A DNA stretch of 7,027 bases, taken from positions 1-7,027 of the forward strand of contig CAJVYZ010000142.1 of assembly GCA_913009915.1 (NCBI GenBank), given 5' to 3'. Source of the stretch: an uncultured Gemmatimonadota bacterium. Lineage in GTDB: Bacteria > Gemmatimonadota > Gemmatimonadetes > Gemmatimonadales > GWC2-71-9. Below, one piece after another: positions 1 to 5,584 of the stretch. Both the position numbers and the translations under genes were made by a program. The notes beneath the pieces are model-generated. The model was not told where the DNA came from and made no database searches. It saw only the letters and a program-made list of their open reading frames with translations. Within the stretch, counting starts at the first letter, position 1. Every line of letters starts with the position of its first letter.

Positions 1-1941
1 ACCTGTCTCCCGGTACCGTTCCAGATAACTATCGTGTTCATGGCTGAACGGCTCCGCCGCCAGGAGGCTGACATTGCGTCCCACAAGTTCGGTTTCGGCG
101 TAACCGAAGAGGCGTTCGACCGAGGGATTGACGCCTTGGATCATACCTTTGTTGTCGATGGAGATGATCCCGTCCGCCGTGGCGTTCAGGATGGCCTGCA
201 GCCACACCCGCTCTTGGCGCAACGTTTCCTCCACCCGCTTGCGGAGCCCGATGTCCTCAGCAATGTAGACCGTGGCGCCTTCATTAGCGCCACGGACGGG
301 CGACGCAATCATGCGGACAGGGACCAAATGTCCGTCGGCGTGGCGACATTCCATTTCCACCTCGGCGCGTCCGGCTGCGTGCGCCGACTTGCGTAATGCT
401 CCCAGCCTGTCGGCGAGATCAGGCTCGGCCAACGCCGTGGCCAAGATCTGTCCTTCGATCGCTGCCGAGGGAACACCAACAATCTGGCCGAACGTCGGGT
501 TGACACGCAGCGCACGGCCTTCGGCATCCTCAAGCACCATCCCATTGGGCGCATTGGCAATGATGGAATCGAGCAACGCGCCCTCTTCGAGCTGGGCGAC
601 CATCGGGTTAGCGATGCGCACGAACAACAGGGAACCGATGAACACGAGTACGAACCCCACCCCTCCGGAAAGCATTCCGACTCTCACGAAGGGTTCGCGC
701 AGTTCGGCCAAGGTCGTCATGGCCACAAGTCCGACCTCCAGGTACGCGACAGGTGTGTACGCGGCAAGCACTGCCTCGCCCACCGCATCGAATGTCACGA
801 CCGTTCCCGATTCTCTCGAGAGGGCTCGGCGCATTGGTTCAGCAACGCCGGACGCGGCGAGAGGAACGGGCGCCGCCCCGTTGTGCGACAGAAACGTGAT
901 ATCGTTCCCTTCCAAGAGCCCGAGGACGAACTCACCGGTTTCCCCGAACCCCCCGAGCCGGCTTTGCGCCTCCAGCACCTGAGACACCCAAGCCCTCCTC
1001 GCTCCACGGTCAACATCCGTGCTTGCCCGGATGTCGGACCTGGCGACGGCCTCCATCAGCCGTGCCTGACTTCGCGTCAGCTCCAGCAACTGGACCCGCT
1101 CCTGCGTCAGCCCTGCTCGGTACAACCCAACGAGGGTAACCGCGCCCACACCGCCGGCGACCACCATCACGGTGAGTGCGAGTTGAAGAATCTGAGAGCG
1201 CTCCTTGCGTCGGTCGAGATAGGAACCGACCAAGGCCATCGCCGTAACGAATACCGCGGTCAGTGTGATACCGAGCGCTAACCTGATGTTTGAGCCCGCT
1301 GTGCCCGACGGAACGGTTACGTTCTGCGGTAGCGAAAACCTCGCTGCTGCCATGCCGGCGTAGTGCACGCCAACCATGGCGAAGCCCATGATCACCGCCC
1401 CACCGGCTCGAAGCAGCGGTCTGCGAGCCATTTCGTCCTCGCTGAGCCGGAACGTGATCCACAGGGCCGCGAGAGAAGCCGCCACCGCAATCGCAACCGA
1501 CGTGCCGACCCAAACGGCGTGGTAACTCATTCGGGTCACCGACAGCACCGCAGCCATCCCCGTGTAGTGCATGCCGGCGATTGCGATGCCCATGAGCGCC
1601 CCGCCGCCACCCAGAACCAGCCCACTCATCCGAAAGCGCGTGATCACAAAGAACGCTGCGGCCGATGCTGCCACGGCCGGCACCATGGAAACGAAGGCGA
1701 TCCCGGGATCGTGCCGGATGGGTACGGGGAGACTAAACGCGAGCATACCGACGAAATGCGTCGCCCAGATCCCGAGCCCCATCACGGTGGCCCCGGCAAT
1801 GAGCCACGTTGACCGTCCACTTTCGCGCGCAGCCCTGACCCGGCCCGCGAGGTCCAGAGCCGCGTAGGACGCTAGCACGGCGGTAACACATGAGAGGCCA
1901 ACGAGGGTAAGGTTGTAACTTCCTGCCAACTGGGTTTCCAT
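1..1941 (-). CDS. MHYT-domain membrane sensor with extracytoplasmic domain and PAS domains (C-terminus outside window)
   Basis: An uninterrupted minus-strand frame of 647 codons runs from ATG at 1941 to base 1 with no stop, so the 3' end is missing. The start follows the purine-rich GGGGAGAGGAAG. Residues 8-243 form a seven-helix MHYT domain with the three signature motifs THFVGM (61-66), MHYTGM (124-129) and HYAGM (193-197); in the family these His/Met residues are proposed to bind a metal, probably copper, and to sense a diatomic gas. The charged loop DRRKERSQ (244-251) fits a cytoplasmic side. An eighth helix (about 252-274) leads to an extracytoplasmic region of about 145 residues containing FGETGEFVLGLLEG and AAYTPVAYLEVGLVA, which looks Cache-like. 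A ninth helix (about 424-442) returns to the cytoplasm, followed by PAS 1 (about 449-565) and PAS 2 (from about 577, with NATADGIISID and ERLFGYAETELVG). No HAMP domain is apparent. The output domain (kinase, GGDEF or EAL) would lie beyond the edge. Family assignment is firm; ligand and output are unknown. Confidence 0.93.
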   Translation of the reverse strand, partial: METQLAGSYNLTLVGLSCVTAVLASYAALDLAGRVRAARESGRSTWLIAGATVMGLGIWATHFVGMLAFSLPVPIRHDPGIAFVSMVPAVAASAAAFFVITRFRMSGLVLGGGGALMGIAIAGMHYTGMAAVLSVTRMSYHAVWVGTSVAIAVAASLAALWITFRLSEDEMARRPLLRAGGAVIMGFAMVGVHYAGMAAARFSLPQNVTVPSGTAGSNIRLALGITLTAVFVTAMALVGSYLDRRKERSQILQLALTVMVVAGGVGAVTLVGLYRAGLTQERVQLLELTRSQARLMEAVARSDIRASTDVDRGARRAWVSQVLEAQSRLGGFGETGEFVLGLLEGNDITFLSHNGAAPVPLAASGVAEPMRRALSRESGTVVTFDAVGEAVLAAYTPVAYLEVGLVAMTTLAELREPFVRVGMLSGGVGFVLVFIGSLLFVRIANPMVAQLEEGALLDSIIANAPNGMVLEDAEGRALRVNPTFGQIVGVPSAAIEGQILATALAEPDLADRLGALRKSAHAAGRAEVEMECRHADGHLVPVRMIASPVRGANEGATVYIAEDIGLRKRVEETLRQERVWLQAILNATADGIISIDNKGMIQGVNPSVERLFGYAETELVGRNVSLLAAEPFSHEHDSYLERYRETG

Positions 1942-2366
1942 CTTCCTCTCCCCTCGCGCACGTGGCGCCGGAGCATCACCTGTCCTGGCTGAAGTCGTCA
2001 GATCTTGTGGAACCCGCCTGGGCCTTCGAATCAAGTTTCCAGCCGAGTTCGGAACTATCTTGCCTCGCCAACTTCCTTGGGTACTGGTTCATCCTCTTTC
2101 GGGGCCTCGGCCACGTTGAGACTCACGAGAACGTCACTATCAAGCCAGACCACCGCAGACGGGAACCGGCCGTAGACCGCGCCGATATTGGGGGCCGCTT
2201 GATCTCGGCCTCTTCGGCCTCGACTACGTCGCCGATGTTGTCCGCGAGCAGGCCAATCCTTCTACACAGGAGGCGCATGCCAAAACGAACTGGGCGTTCG
2301 ACTACTGCAAGATGAGCTTCGTCGGGGGGGGGGCGCATGCCGTGAGCGGGACAGCGCCGGGCATAG
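1942..2366. other. 425-bp stretch with no supported gene
   Basis: Between the sensor start and the transposase scrap I find no frame with a convincing start, ribosome site and protein-like composition. A plus-strand open stretch at about 2120-2320 contains LGLFGLDYVADVVREQAN and NWAFDYCKM and reads somewhat like a protein fragment, but I recognise no family and there is no start codon with a ribosome site. The region also holds a ten-base direct repeat 60 bases apart and a run of ten G. It may contain the sensor's promoter, though I see no clear -35/-10 pair. Confidence 0.5.
2272..2341. repeat. 10-bp direct repeat GGCGCATGCC, copies 60 bp apart, with G10 run
   Basis: GGCGCATGCC occurs at 2272-2281 and again at 2332-2341. 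The second copy is preceded directly by a run of ten G (2324-2333, of which the last two belong to the repeat). The repeat lies just left of the OrfB scrap. It could be a trace of rearrangement or could be chance. Confidence 0.55.
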
Positions 2367-2477
2367 CTAGTGCTCTTCCCAGGCCTCGACCGGGGTCTGG
2401 AAAGCCAGCTTCTCGAGTCGCCACCGCGTATTGTAGCCCTCCACCAACTCACCCAGGCGCCTGAACCTCGTCGATAC
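2367..2477 (-). pseudogene. C-terminal remnant of IS3-family transposase OrfB
   Basis: Reading the minus strand into the TAG at 2369-2367 gives the tail FRRLGELVEGYNTRWRLEKL followed by AFQTPVEAWEEH. The pattern 'YN.RWRLEKLGF.TP.EA' is typical of the extreme C-terminus of IS3-family OrfB integrase-type transposases, after the last catalytic glutamate. Nothing of the catalytic core is present: immediately upstream on the minus strand lies the stop codon of the neighbouring 137-residue gene (2482-2480). This is therefore a scar of about 35 codons. It appears to belong to a different IS3 subgroup from the remnant at 4411-5004, whose OrfB partners usually end in a 'YN.RR.HS.LGY.SP' motif. The assignment rests on one short motif. 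Confidence 0.6.
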
Positions 2478-2479
2478 CT

Positions 2480-2893
2480 CTAGTGAATCTGTTCCCAGAT
2501 CTGCTGGAACCTGGCTTGGGCGGCGGACGCATGGTTGGGCACGGGCTCGGCCACGCGCGTGTCCCGGATCGGTTCGCTTCCCTCTGCCACCAGTACGGCC
2601 TCGATGGTCATGATGGCGGCGATCATCTCGCCGGCGTCGCTCCCGACCAGCGCATGAAGCGTGTCGTCGGTGATCGCGGGCCCGCGGGCATCCAGGTGGT
2701 AGATGGTCGTCCCGCCACAGTTGCTGGGATGGAAGTCGGCAATGGTACAGTGCCCGGTCCGAAGGGCGTACTCCATGCGCGTGGCGACCACCCACCGCAC
2801 GAGACTGATATGAACGGCGTGATCGGAATCCCACACGGCCATTACCGGGTTACCGTCCGCGGGACTAACGCAGAATTGGTGGGAATGGGGCAC
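2480..2893 (-). CDS. unknown 137-residue soluble protein, second gene of a two-gene operon
   Basis: I do not recognise this protein. The start is taken as GTG at 2893-2891 because GGAG (2903-2900) sits six bases upstream; a longer reading to ATG at 2986 would overlap the upstream gene by 74 bases without a better ribosome site. The protein starts VPHSHQFCVSPADGNPVMAV, has no signal peptide or membrane segment, contains three histidines in the first 30 residues, two cysteines (in TGHCTIADF and HPSNCGGTT), and the acidic stretch DARGPAITDDTLHALVGSDAGE before a hydrophobic helix (MIAAIMTIEAVLVA). The C-terminus looks helical (NHASAAQARFQQIWEQIH). It lies 19 bases after the stop of the membrane-anchored gene at 2913-3260, so the two are probably co-transcribed. 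It ends directly against the transposase scrap. A membrane-associated partner role is only an inference from the operon. Confidence 0.68.
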   Translation of the reverse strand: MPHSHQFCVSPADGNPVMAVWDSDHAVHISLVRWVVATRMEYALRTGHCTIADFHPSNCGGTTIYHLDARGPAITDDTLHALVGSDAGEMIAAIMTIEAVLVAEGSEPIRDTRVAEPVPNHASAAQARFQQIWEQIH

Positions 2894-2899
2894 GCCGAT

Positions 2900-2903
2900 C
2901 TCC
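2900..2903 (-). promoter_or_regulatory. ribosome binding site that fixes the GTG start at 2893
   Basis: Minus-strand AGAGGAGATCGGC precedes GTG; the GGAG core is six bases from the start codon and lies in the 19-base gap between the two operon genes. It favours the 137-residue form over the longer ATG-initiated reading. Confidence 0.7.
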
Positions 2904-2912
2904 TCTGCTCGG

Positions 2913-3260
2913 TCAGTTGCTCGAGTAGGAAATCTCAAGGTCCACCAATACCCATGCGAGCCCATCCCAAATGATCCGGGCCTCATACTCGCCGAGAGGC
3001 GCCCCGTCAGCGCTGTCTAGGACTGGTCCAAACACCCAGAAGGTATCGGCCGCCACGTGGCCACTCATGATCGGAGCGGCGAGTGGATGCCCGGCTTGCG
3101 GCAAAGCCGAGATGAGCTGGTGGGCGGCAGACCGAATGGTCACCGCCGCGGGCGGTGGGGGCTGCATCGCGTCCTGTTGAGGGCGGTTCCACCAGAGGAT
3201 CCCGACAAGTGTCACGCTGAGGCCCACAAGCGTGATCAGGGATCCTAGACGTCGTTGCAC
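2913..3260 (-). CDS. unknown 115-residue membrane-anchored protein, first gene of operon
   Basis: I do not recognise a family. The start is GTG at 3260-3258, preceded by AGGAAGA (3270-3264) with six bases between the GGA core and the start codon. The N-terminus MQRRLGS carries two arginines followed by an uncharged stretch (about residues 5-24, ending GILWW), a typical signal anchor, so the rest is probably outside the cytoplasmic membrane. A linker with four consecutive prolines (about 34-37) leads to a small domain of about 75 residues: a helix-like part (TIRSAAHQLISALPQ), then beta-like stretches DTFWVFGPVLDSADG and YEARIIWDGLAWVLVDLEI. There are no cysteines and no lipobox. The gene is followed after 19 bases by the 137-residue gene on the same strand, and is divergent from the HTH gene at 3440. 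Substrate and partners are unknown. Confidence 0.68.
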   Translation of the reverse strand: MQRRLGSLITLVGLSVTLVGILWWNRPQQDAMQPPPPAAVTIRSAAHQLISALPQAGHPLAAPIMSGHVAADTFWVFGPVLDSADGAPLGEYEARIIWDGLAWVLVDLEISYSSN

Positions 3261-3337
3261 GAATCTTCCTCACGCCTCATCAAGGGTCCTCTCAGTCTGG
3301 GAGACTCCTTGTCGGTCATCAGGCTCTTGCGGGACAG

Positions 3338-3366
3338 GCCGTAGGATGGTACCGTCAGGCTGTCAA
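3338..3366 (-). promoter_or_regulatory. weak candidate promoter for the two-gene operon
   Basis: A perfect -35 hexamer TTGACA lies on the minus strand at 3366-3361. The hexamer 17 bases downstream, TACGGC (3343-3338), matches the -10 consensus poorly, so the site would need an activator or is not a promoter. It stands about 80 bases upstream of the GTG at 3260. Confidence 0.3.
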
Positions 3367-3371
3367 TGCCC

Positions 3372-3411
3372 GCGTCATTCGTCATATCCAACATATGTGC
3401 GTATGACGCAC
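3372..3411. promoter_or_regulatory. candidate operator: repeated CGTCAT half-sites and a 15-bp palindrome
   Basis: The divergent intergenic region holds CGTCAT at 3373-3378 and 3380-3385 and its complement ATGACG at 3403-3408. The sequence GTGCGTATGACGCAC (3397-3411) is a perfect inverted repeat with six-base arms around ATG, and ACATATGT (3391-3398) is a second palindrome beside it. The cluster is 29-68 bases before the start of the HTH gene and also upstream of the divergent operon, where an autoregulatory XRE-type repressor would be expected to bind. The symmetry is seen directly; the operator role is inferred. Confidence 0.5.
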
Positions 3412-3439
3412 GAGTCAACAGATGTTTCCCCGGTGAGCC

Positions 3440-3754
3440 ATGGACACGTTTCACGAGCGTTACCGCTTGGCTGTCAAGTACTTGGAGATTCGGGAGGGGG
3501 CGTCCACCATCTCGAACGTGGCGATGGTGCGGCGGGTGGCGGCGGAAACGGGCGGGGAATCGCTGACACCTAGCTCCGCCAGTCGGTGGAAGTCAACGGC
3601 AGTCCCCGATCTGGCCGTCCTGGGGGCCATCGCCCGGGTCTGCGGCGTCCACCCCGGCTGGCTGGCCTTTGGAAAGGCAGGGGGACCGCCGCCCGACTTC
3701 GTCAACCTACATCAAGCTTCAACCCGCCTTTCTTCTGGCGAGGAGCAGGCCTAG
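3440..3754 (+). CDS. small XRE-like helix-turn-helix DNA-binding protein
   Basis: This 104-residue protein has the build of a lambda-repressor/XRE-like domain. A first helix (about 5-17, HERYRLAVKYLEI) is followed by NVAMVRRVAAETGG (26-39), a recognition-helix candidate PSSASRWKS (44-52), and the characteristic tail VPDLAVLGAIARVCGVHPGW (55-74) ending LAFG, as in regulators reading 'P.L..L..IA..LGVSP.WLLFG'. The remaining 25 residues look unstructured and carry no sensor or dimerisation domain I recognise. The ATG at 3440 has only a weak upstream GGTGAG. The loop between helices 1 and 2 is longer than usual, so detection by profile may be marginal. It is divergent from the operon at 2480-3260 with palindromic DNA between, which suggests autoregulation and control of that operon. 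Its 3' end overlaps the convergent gene at 3702-4196 by 53 bases. Confidence 0.7.
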   Translation: MDTFHERYRLAVKYLEIREGASTISNVAMVRRVAAETGGESLTPSSASRWKSTAVPDLAVLGAIARVCGVHPGWLAFGKAGGPPPDFVNLHQASTRLSSGEEQA

Positions 3755-4196
3755 GACCGACGAGGTGGTAGCCCATGCGGATCAGTTCGGGGGCCACCAG
3801 GTGGGACTCCTGCTCGGCCCGCTTCTCCCGGACGCCCCCGCCTGGCTCCGGCAGGACCCTCATGGCGGCTTGGTAGAGGGCATCCACTGCCTCGTCCTGA
3901 GTCAGCTGCCCGTCATGGGGGACGTCCTTGGCCACCACGGGCTCCTCCCACGGCCACTTCATGGCGTTGCGGATGGCGTAGATGGGATTGTCGCTGCCGT
4001 CGTGAGGACACCGACCGGGCTGCAGCGTCCCCGCCATGACCGCGTCAAAGAACTGTGCCGGGGCGATGTCGATTCGGTGGGCGGCGACCAGGGGATACTC
4101 CGGGTCACCGGGAGTGATGAGTAGGCACTCCCCCTGGACAAGACCAAGGTCGGGGAGGTCCGTTCGAGCCTTGAAACGGTAGCTAGGTACGGACAT
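3702..4196 (-). CDS. unknown 164-residue protein with its own promoter
   Basis: I do not recognise a family. ATG at 4196 is preceded by GAGAGG about nine bases upstream, and by a good -35/-10 promoter at 4281-4309. The N-terminal 60 residues (YRFKARTDLPDLGLVQGECLLITPGD, broken here: YRFKARTDLPDLG then LVQGECLLITPGD) look like a small beta-barrel, with a 'DLGL..GE' turn reminiscent of proteins whose barrels follow HTH domains, but this is weak. The middle has CPHDGSDNPIYAIRNAMKWP and the alpha-helical QDEAVDALYQAAMRVLPEP; the C-terminus is basic and glycine-rich (RPAPRQKKGGLKLDVG). There is no signal peptide or membrane helix. It converges with the HTH gene and shares its last 53 bases with it. 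It lies inside the region bounded by IS3 scars, so accessory status is likely. Confidence 0.68.
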   Translation of the reverse strand: MSVPSYRFKARTDLPDLGLVQGECLLITPGDPEYPLVAAHRIDIAPAQFFDAVMAGTLQPGRCPHDGSDNPIYAIRNAMKWPWEEPVVAKDVPHDGQLTQDEAVDALYQAAMRVLPEPGGGVREKRAEQESHLVAPELIRMGYHLVGPRPAPRQKKGGLKLDVG

Positions 4197-4410
4197 TGGG
4201 ATGGGCCTCTCGTGGTTGCTGCTCCACGATCACTCCCCGTGCGGCTACTCGGTCACCTAATCCAGAGTATTTATGTCTTGTATATACCGTTCGATCGCAT
4301 CTCCGTCAACCCAATACTATCTCAGGCGCACAGTCTGTCGCCGAGGTCGCGATTCGATGCAGTGGATCAGTGGCGCCAGCTCGGTAGACAACGCCTTGCG
4401 ATCGCGTGCC
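4197..4410. other. intergenic stretch between the 164-residue gene and the IS remnant
   Basis: Apart from the promoter and leader of the 164-residue gene I see no gene here. Long open frames cross this region on the plus strand, but they have no ribosome site, an arginine/proline/serine-rich composition typical of GC-rich antisense reading, and run straight through the IS remnant. Confidence 0.5.
4281..4309 (-). promoter_or_regulatory. sigma-70-type promoter for the 164-residue gene
   Basis: On the minus strand TTGACG (4309-4304) and TATATA (4286-4281) are separated by exactly 17 bases. The expected transcription start near 4274 leaves a leader of about 78 bases before ATG at 4196. The AT-rich patch stands out in this GC-rich DNA, and is the best-looking housekeeping promoter in the window. 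Confidence 0.6.
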
Positions 4411-4941
4411 TCAGCCGCGCCGGTCCCGCCGAGTTGGCGCCCTTGCCGGCTTTGACGTGTACCACAGCACTGGACGTCTACCTCCGGTACGCCACCAAGC
4501 CGTTGCGCACCTTGTGTCGGGCCGACTCGGCGTACCTGTCGACCCTGGTAGGCCCGGGGCACTCGGCCTACGTTGCCGGCAGGCGTAGTACCCTGCCCGC
4601 GACACCCCGACAACACGGCACCTCAAAGCGATGGGAAATTGCCCCTCATGCCGGGCATTGCAGGCATCCCTCACGAGGACGGATTCGCGAAGTACGCCGC
4701 CGCCGCCTCGCTCCTGCTGCAGGATCGCCACTCCTCGCCGTAGACGCCGCAACTCCGCGGCCTCACTCGGGCTCAGCGACTCCTCCTCGCCCAGACCATA
4801 TTGCTTACGCCAGCGCCACACACTCCCCTCGCTGACCTGCAGCTCCCGTGCGACCTCCGCCAACGGACGACCCATCTCCTCCAGAAAACGAACCGCTTCA
4901 CGCTTGTACGACTCCTCGAAGCGCCGACGACTCTTCCCCAA
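4411..4941 (-). pseudogene. decayed IS3-family transposase: OrfA fused by frame loss to start of OrfB
   Basis: Translation starts at TTG (4941-4939) behind GGGAGGTGATC, a near-perfect Shine-Dalgarno site. The first 77 residues are a normal OrfA: RRRFEESYKREAVRFLEEMG, the HTH ELQVSEGSVWRWRKQYG, then the leucine-zipper region AELRRLRRGVAILQQER. The usual 'DILKKAAAFFA' segment is then lost: the present frame reads GGGGVLRES, while the frame one base later still reads AAAYFANPSS before a TGA at 4673-4671. The deletion placed OrfA in frame with the start of OrfB, HEGQFPIALRCRVVGVSRAG and YYACRQRRPSA, ending near 4558. Beyond that, to the stop near 4411, no transposase similarity is visible. The whole DDE integrase core is absent, so the element cannot move by itself. 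Confidence 0.8.
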
Positions 4942-4942
4942 T

Positions 4943-4953
4943 GGATCACCTCC
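4943..4953 (-). promoter_or_regulatory. ribosome binding site deciding the TTG start of OrfA
   Basis: Minus-strand GGGAGGTGATC (4953-4943) is complementary to the 16S rRNA 3' end over almost its full length and lies directly before CA-TTG; the GGAGG core is six to seven bases from the TTG at 4941. Confidence 0.6.
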
Positions 4954-4978
4954 CGCCGTATTATGACTCCAACGGTAG

Positions 4979-5004
4979 GTGTCCACCAAACCGGGACAGC
5001 TTCA
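4979..5004 (-). repeat. left terminal inverted repeat of the IS3-family element
   Basis: Read on the minus strand from 5004, the 26 bases begin TGAAGCTGTCCC and end GTGGACAC, 37 bases upstream of the OrfA start. IS3-family ends commonly start with TG and finish with GGACAC, for example those of IS3 and IS911. The partner repeat is not found, so this is a match to family form and not a demonstrated repeat pair. Confidence 0.6.
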
Positions 5005-5029
5005 ACTTGTCCCTCCTCCCCCAGCACGG

Positions 5030-5068
5030 CCTCCCTCTCCCCTGTTCCTTCTCCCCTCCCCCCTCTTT
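5030..5068 (+). other. pyrimidine-only tract in the queF leader
   Basis: All bases from 5030 to 5068 are C or T except one G at 5044. The tract ends 11 bases before the queF ATG and occupies the place where a purine-rich ribosome site should be. It may mean a leaderless or SD-independent start, or a leader changed by the nearby insertion. I see no hairpin or preQ1-riboswitch-like structure in it. Confidence 0.6.
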
Positions 5069-5079
5069 ACGATTCCCTC

Positions 5080-5472
5080 ATGCCGACTCCTGAAGGCCGC
5101 TCGCTACCGTTCGTGGGACCCGAAACCATCGATGCCGCCGTGTTGGATACCTTCCCCTATGAGGGAGCGCGTCAGGAAATCGTCACTGAGACCGACGAAT
5201 TCAGCGCCGTGTGCCCCTACAGCGGGTTGCCGGATTTCGCCACGCTGATCATCGCCTACGTCCCGGACGCCAGGTGCGTGGAACTCAGGAGCCTCAAGTA
5301 CTACATCACCAGCTACCGCAATGTCGGCATCTACCAGGAACACGCCACGGCACGGATCGCCGAGGACCTGTTCGCCCTCCTCGAACCCCGGACGCTTTCC
5401 GTCACTACCGTCTACAACGTCCGGGGCGGCTTCGAGACGACCTGTACCGTGGAGCTTCCGCCGGGGGAGTAG
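5080..5472 (+). CDS. queF: NADPH-dependent 7-cyano-7-deazaguanine reductase (preQ0 reductase), type I
   Basis: QueF reduces the nitrile of preQ0 to preQ1 in the cytoplasm, the last step before the modified base is inserted into tRNA for queuosine synthesis. The 130-residue protein carries the family signatures: the nucleophilic cysteine in CPYSGLPDF (Cys45, with Asp52 as the acid), the QueF motif VELRSLKYY (67-75) for NADPH binding, and SYRNVGIYQEH (78-88), whose Glu87 matches the substrate-binding Glu of B. subtilis QueF. The length is that of the short unimodular (YkvM-like) type. The frame is open upstream to 4801, but that part overlaps the IS remnant antisense and is not QueF-like, so ATG at 5080 is chosen. 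It has no Shine-Dalgarno site: the leader is almost pure pyrimidine. An IS end lies only 75 bases upstream. No other queuosine gene is in the window; citrate synthase follows after 112 bases. Confidence 0.93.
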   Translation: MPTPEGRSLPFVGPETIDAAVLDTFPYEGARQEIVTETDEFSAVCPYSGLPDFATLIIAYVPDARCVELRSLKYYITSYRNVGIYQEHATARIAEDLFALLEPRTLSVTTVYNVRGGFETTCTVELPPGE

Positions 5473-5572
5473 GGGCGTAGCGGGATGAAAACCCCTGGGG
5501 CGGCACCCTATTCCATGAAGCAGCCTTCTCTGGGTATGTTGTCTCTACGCTCATTCGTTTCACCATTCGAGT

Positions 5573-5577
5573 AAGGA
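5573..5577 (+). promoter_or_regulatory. ribosome binding site for citrate synthase
   Basis: AAGGA stands seven bases before GTG at 5585 and fixes that GTG as the start; the next in-frame ATG (residue 36) lies inside conserved N-terminal sequence. Confidence 0.75.
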
Positions 5578-5584
5578 TCCGGTC

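Larger units (their letters stand above)
4558..5004 (-). mobile_element. truncated IS3-family insertion sequence
   Basis: The remnant consists of one terminal repeat, the OrfA region and the first ~30 codons of OrfB. The outer boundary at 5004 is set by the terminal repeat; the inner boundary near 4558 is only where transposase similarity fades. The second terminal repeat and target duplication cannot be identified. Confidence 0.7.

Noticed and set aside
272..982. Long plus-strand open frame rich in Ser, Pro, Thr and Arg
   Set aside because: It is antisense to the MHYT sensor, whose frame shows clear domains throughout; composition and lack of a ribosome site mark it as a shadow.
2344..2356. 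CGGGACAGC shared between the region beside the OrfB scrap and the IS terminal repeat at 4979-5004
   Set aside because: The nine-base match is in direct and not inverted orientation, so it cannot be the opposite end of the same element; probably chance.
2483..2974. 163-codon plus-strand open frame opposite the two-gene operon
   Set aside because: The minus-strand genes have matching ribosome sites and a tight 19-base spacing; the plus frame has neither and no recognisable motif.
4453..4475. Possible partner terminal repeat of the IS (TGACGTGTACC to TGGAC)
   Set aside because: It matches the repeat at 4979-5004 only with a gap and with no agreement in the middle third, which is not better than chance in this DNA.
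4212..4835. 207-codon plus-strand open frame across the intergenic region and IS remnant
   Set aside because: It is antisense to the recognisable transposase, has no family features and no ribosome site, and shows the Arg/Pro/Ser bias of GC-rich shadow frames.
4801..5079. N-terminal extension of QueF upstream of ATG 5080
   Set aside because: The extra 93 codons cross the IS end and its terminal repeat in antisense and are low-complexity Pro/Ser/Thr; short type I QueF proteins start near the chosen ATG.
5487..5510. Possible terminator after queF (CCCC-T-GGGG and GGG/CCC pairs)
   Set aside because: The self-complementary stretch leaves no workable loop and no T run follows, so a rho-independent terminator is not supported.
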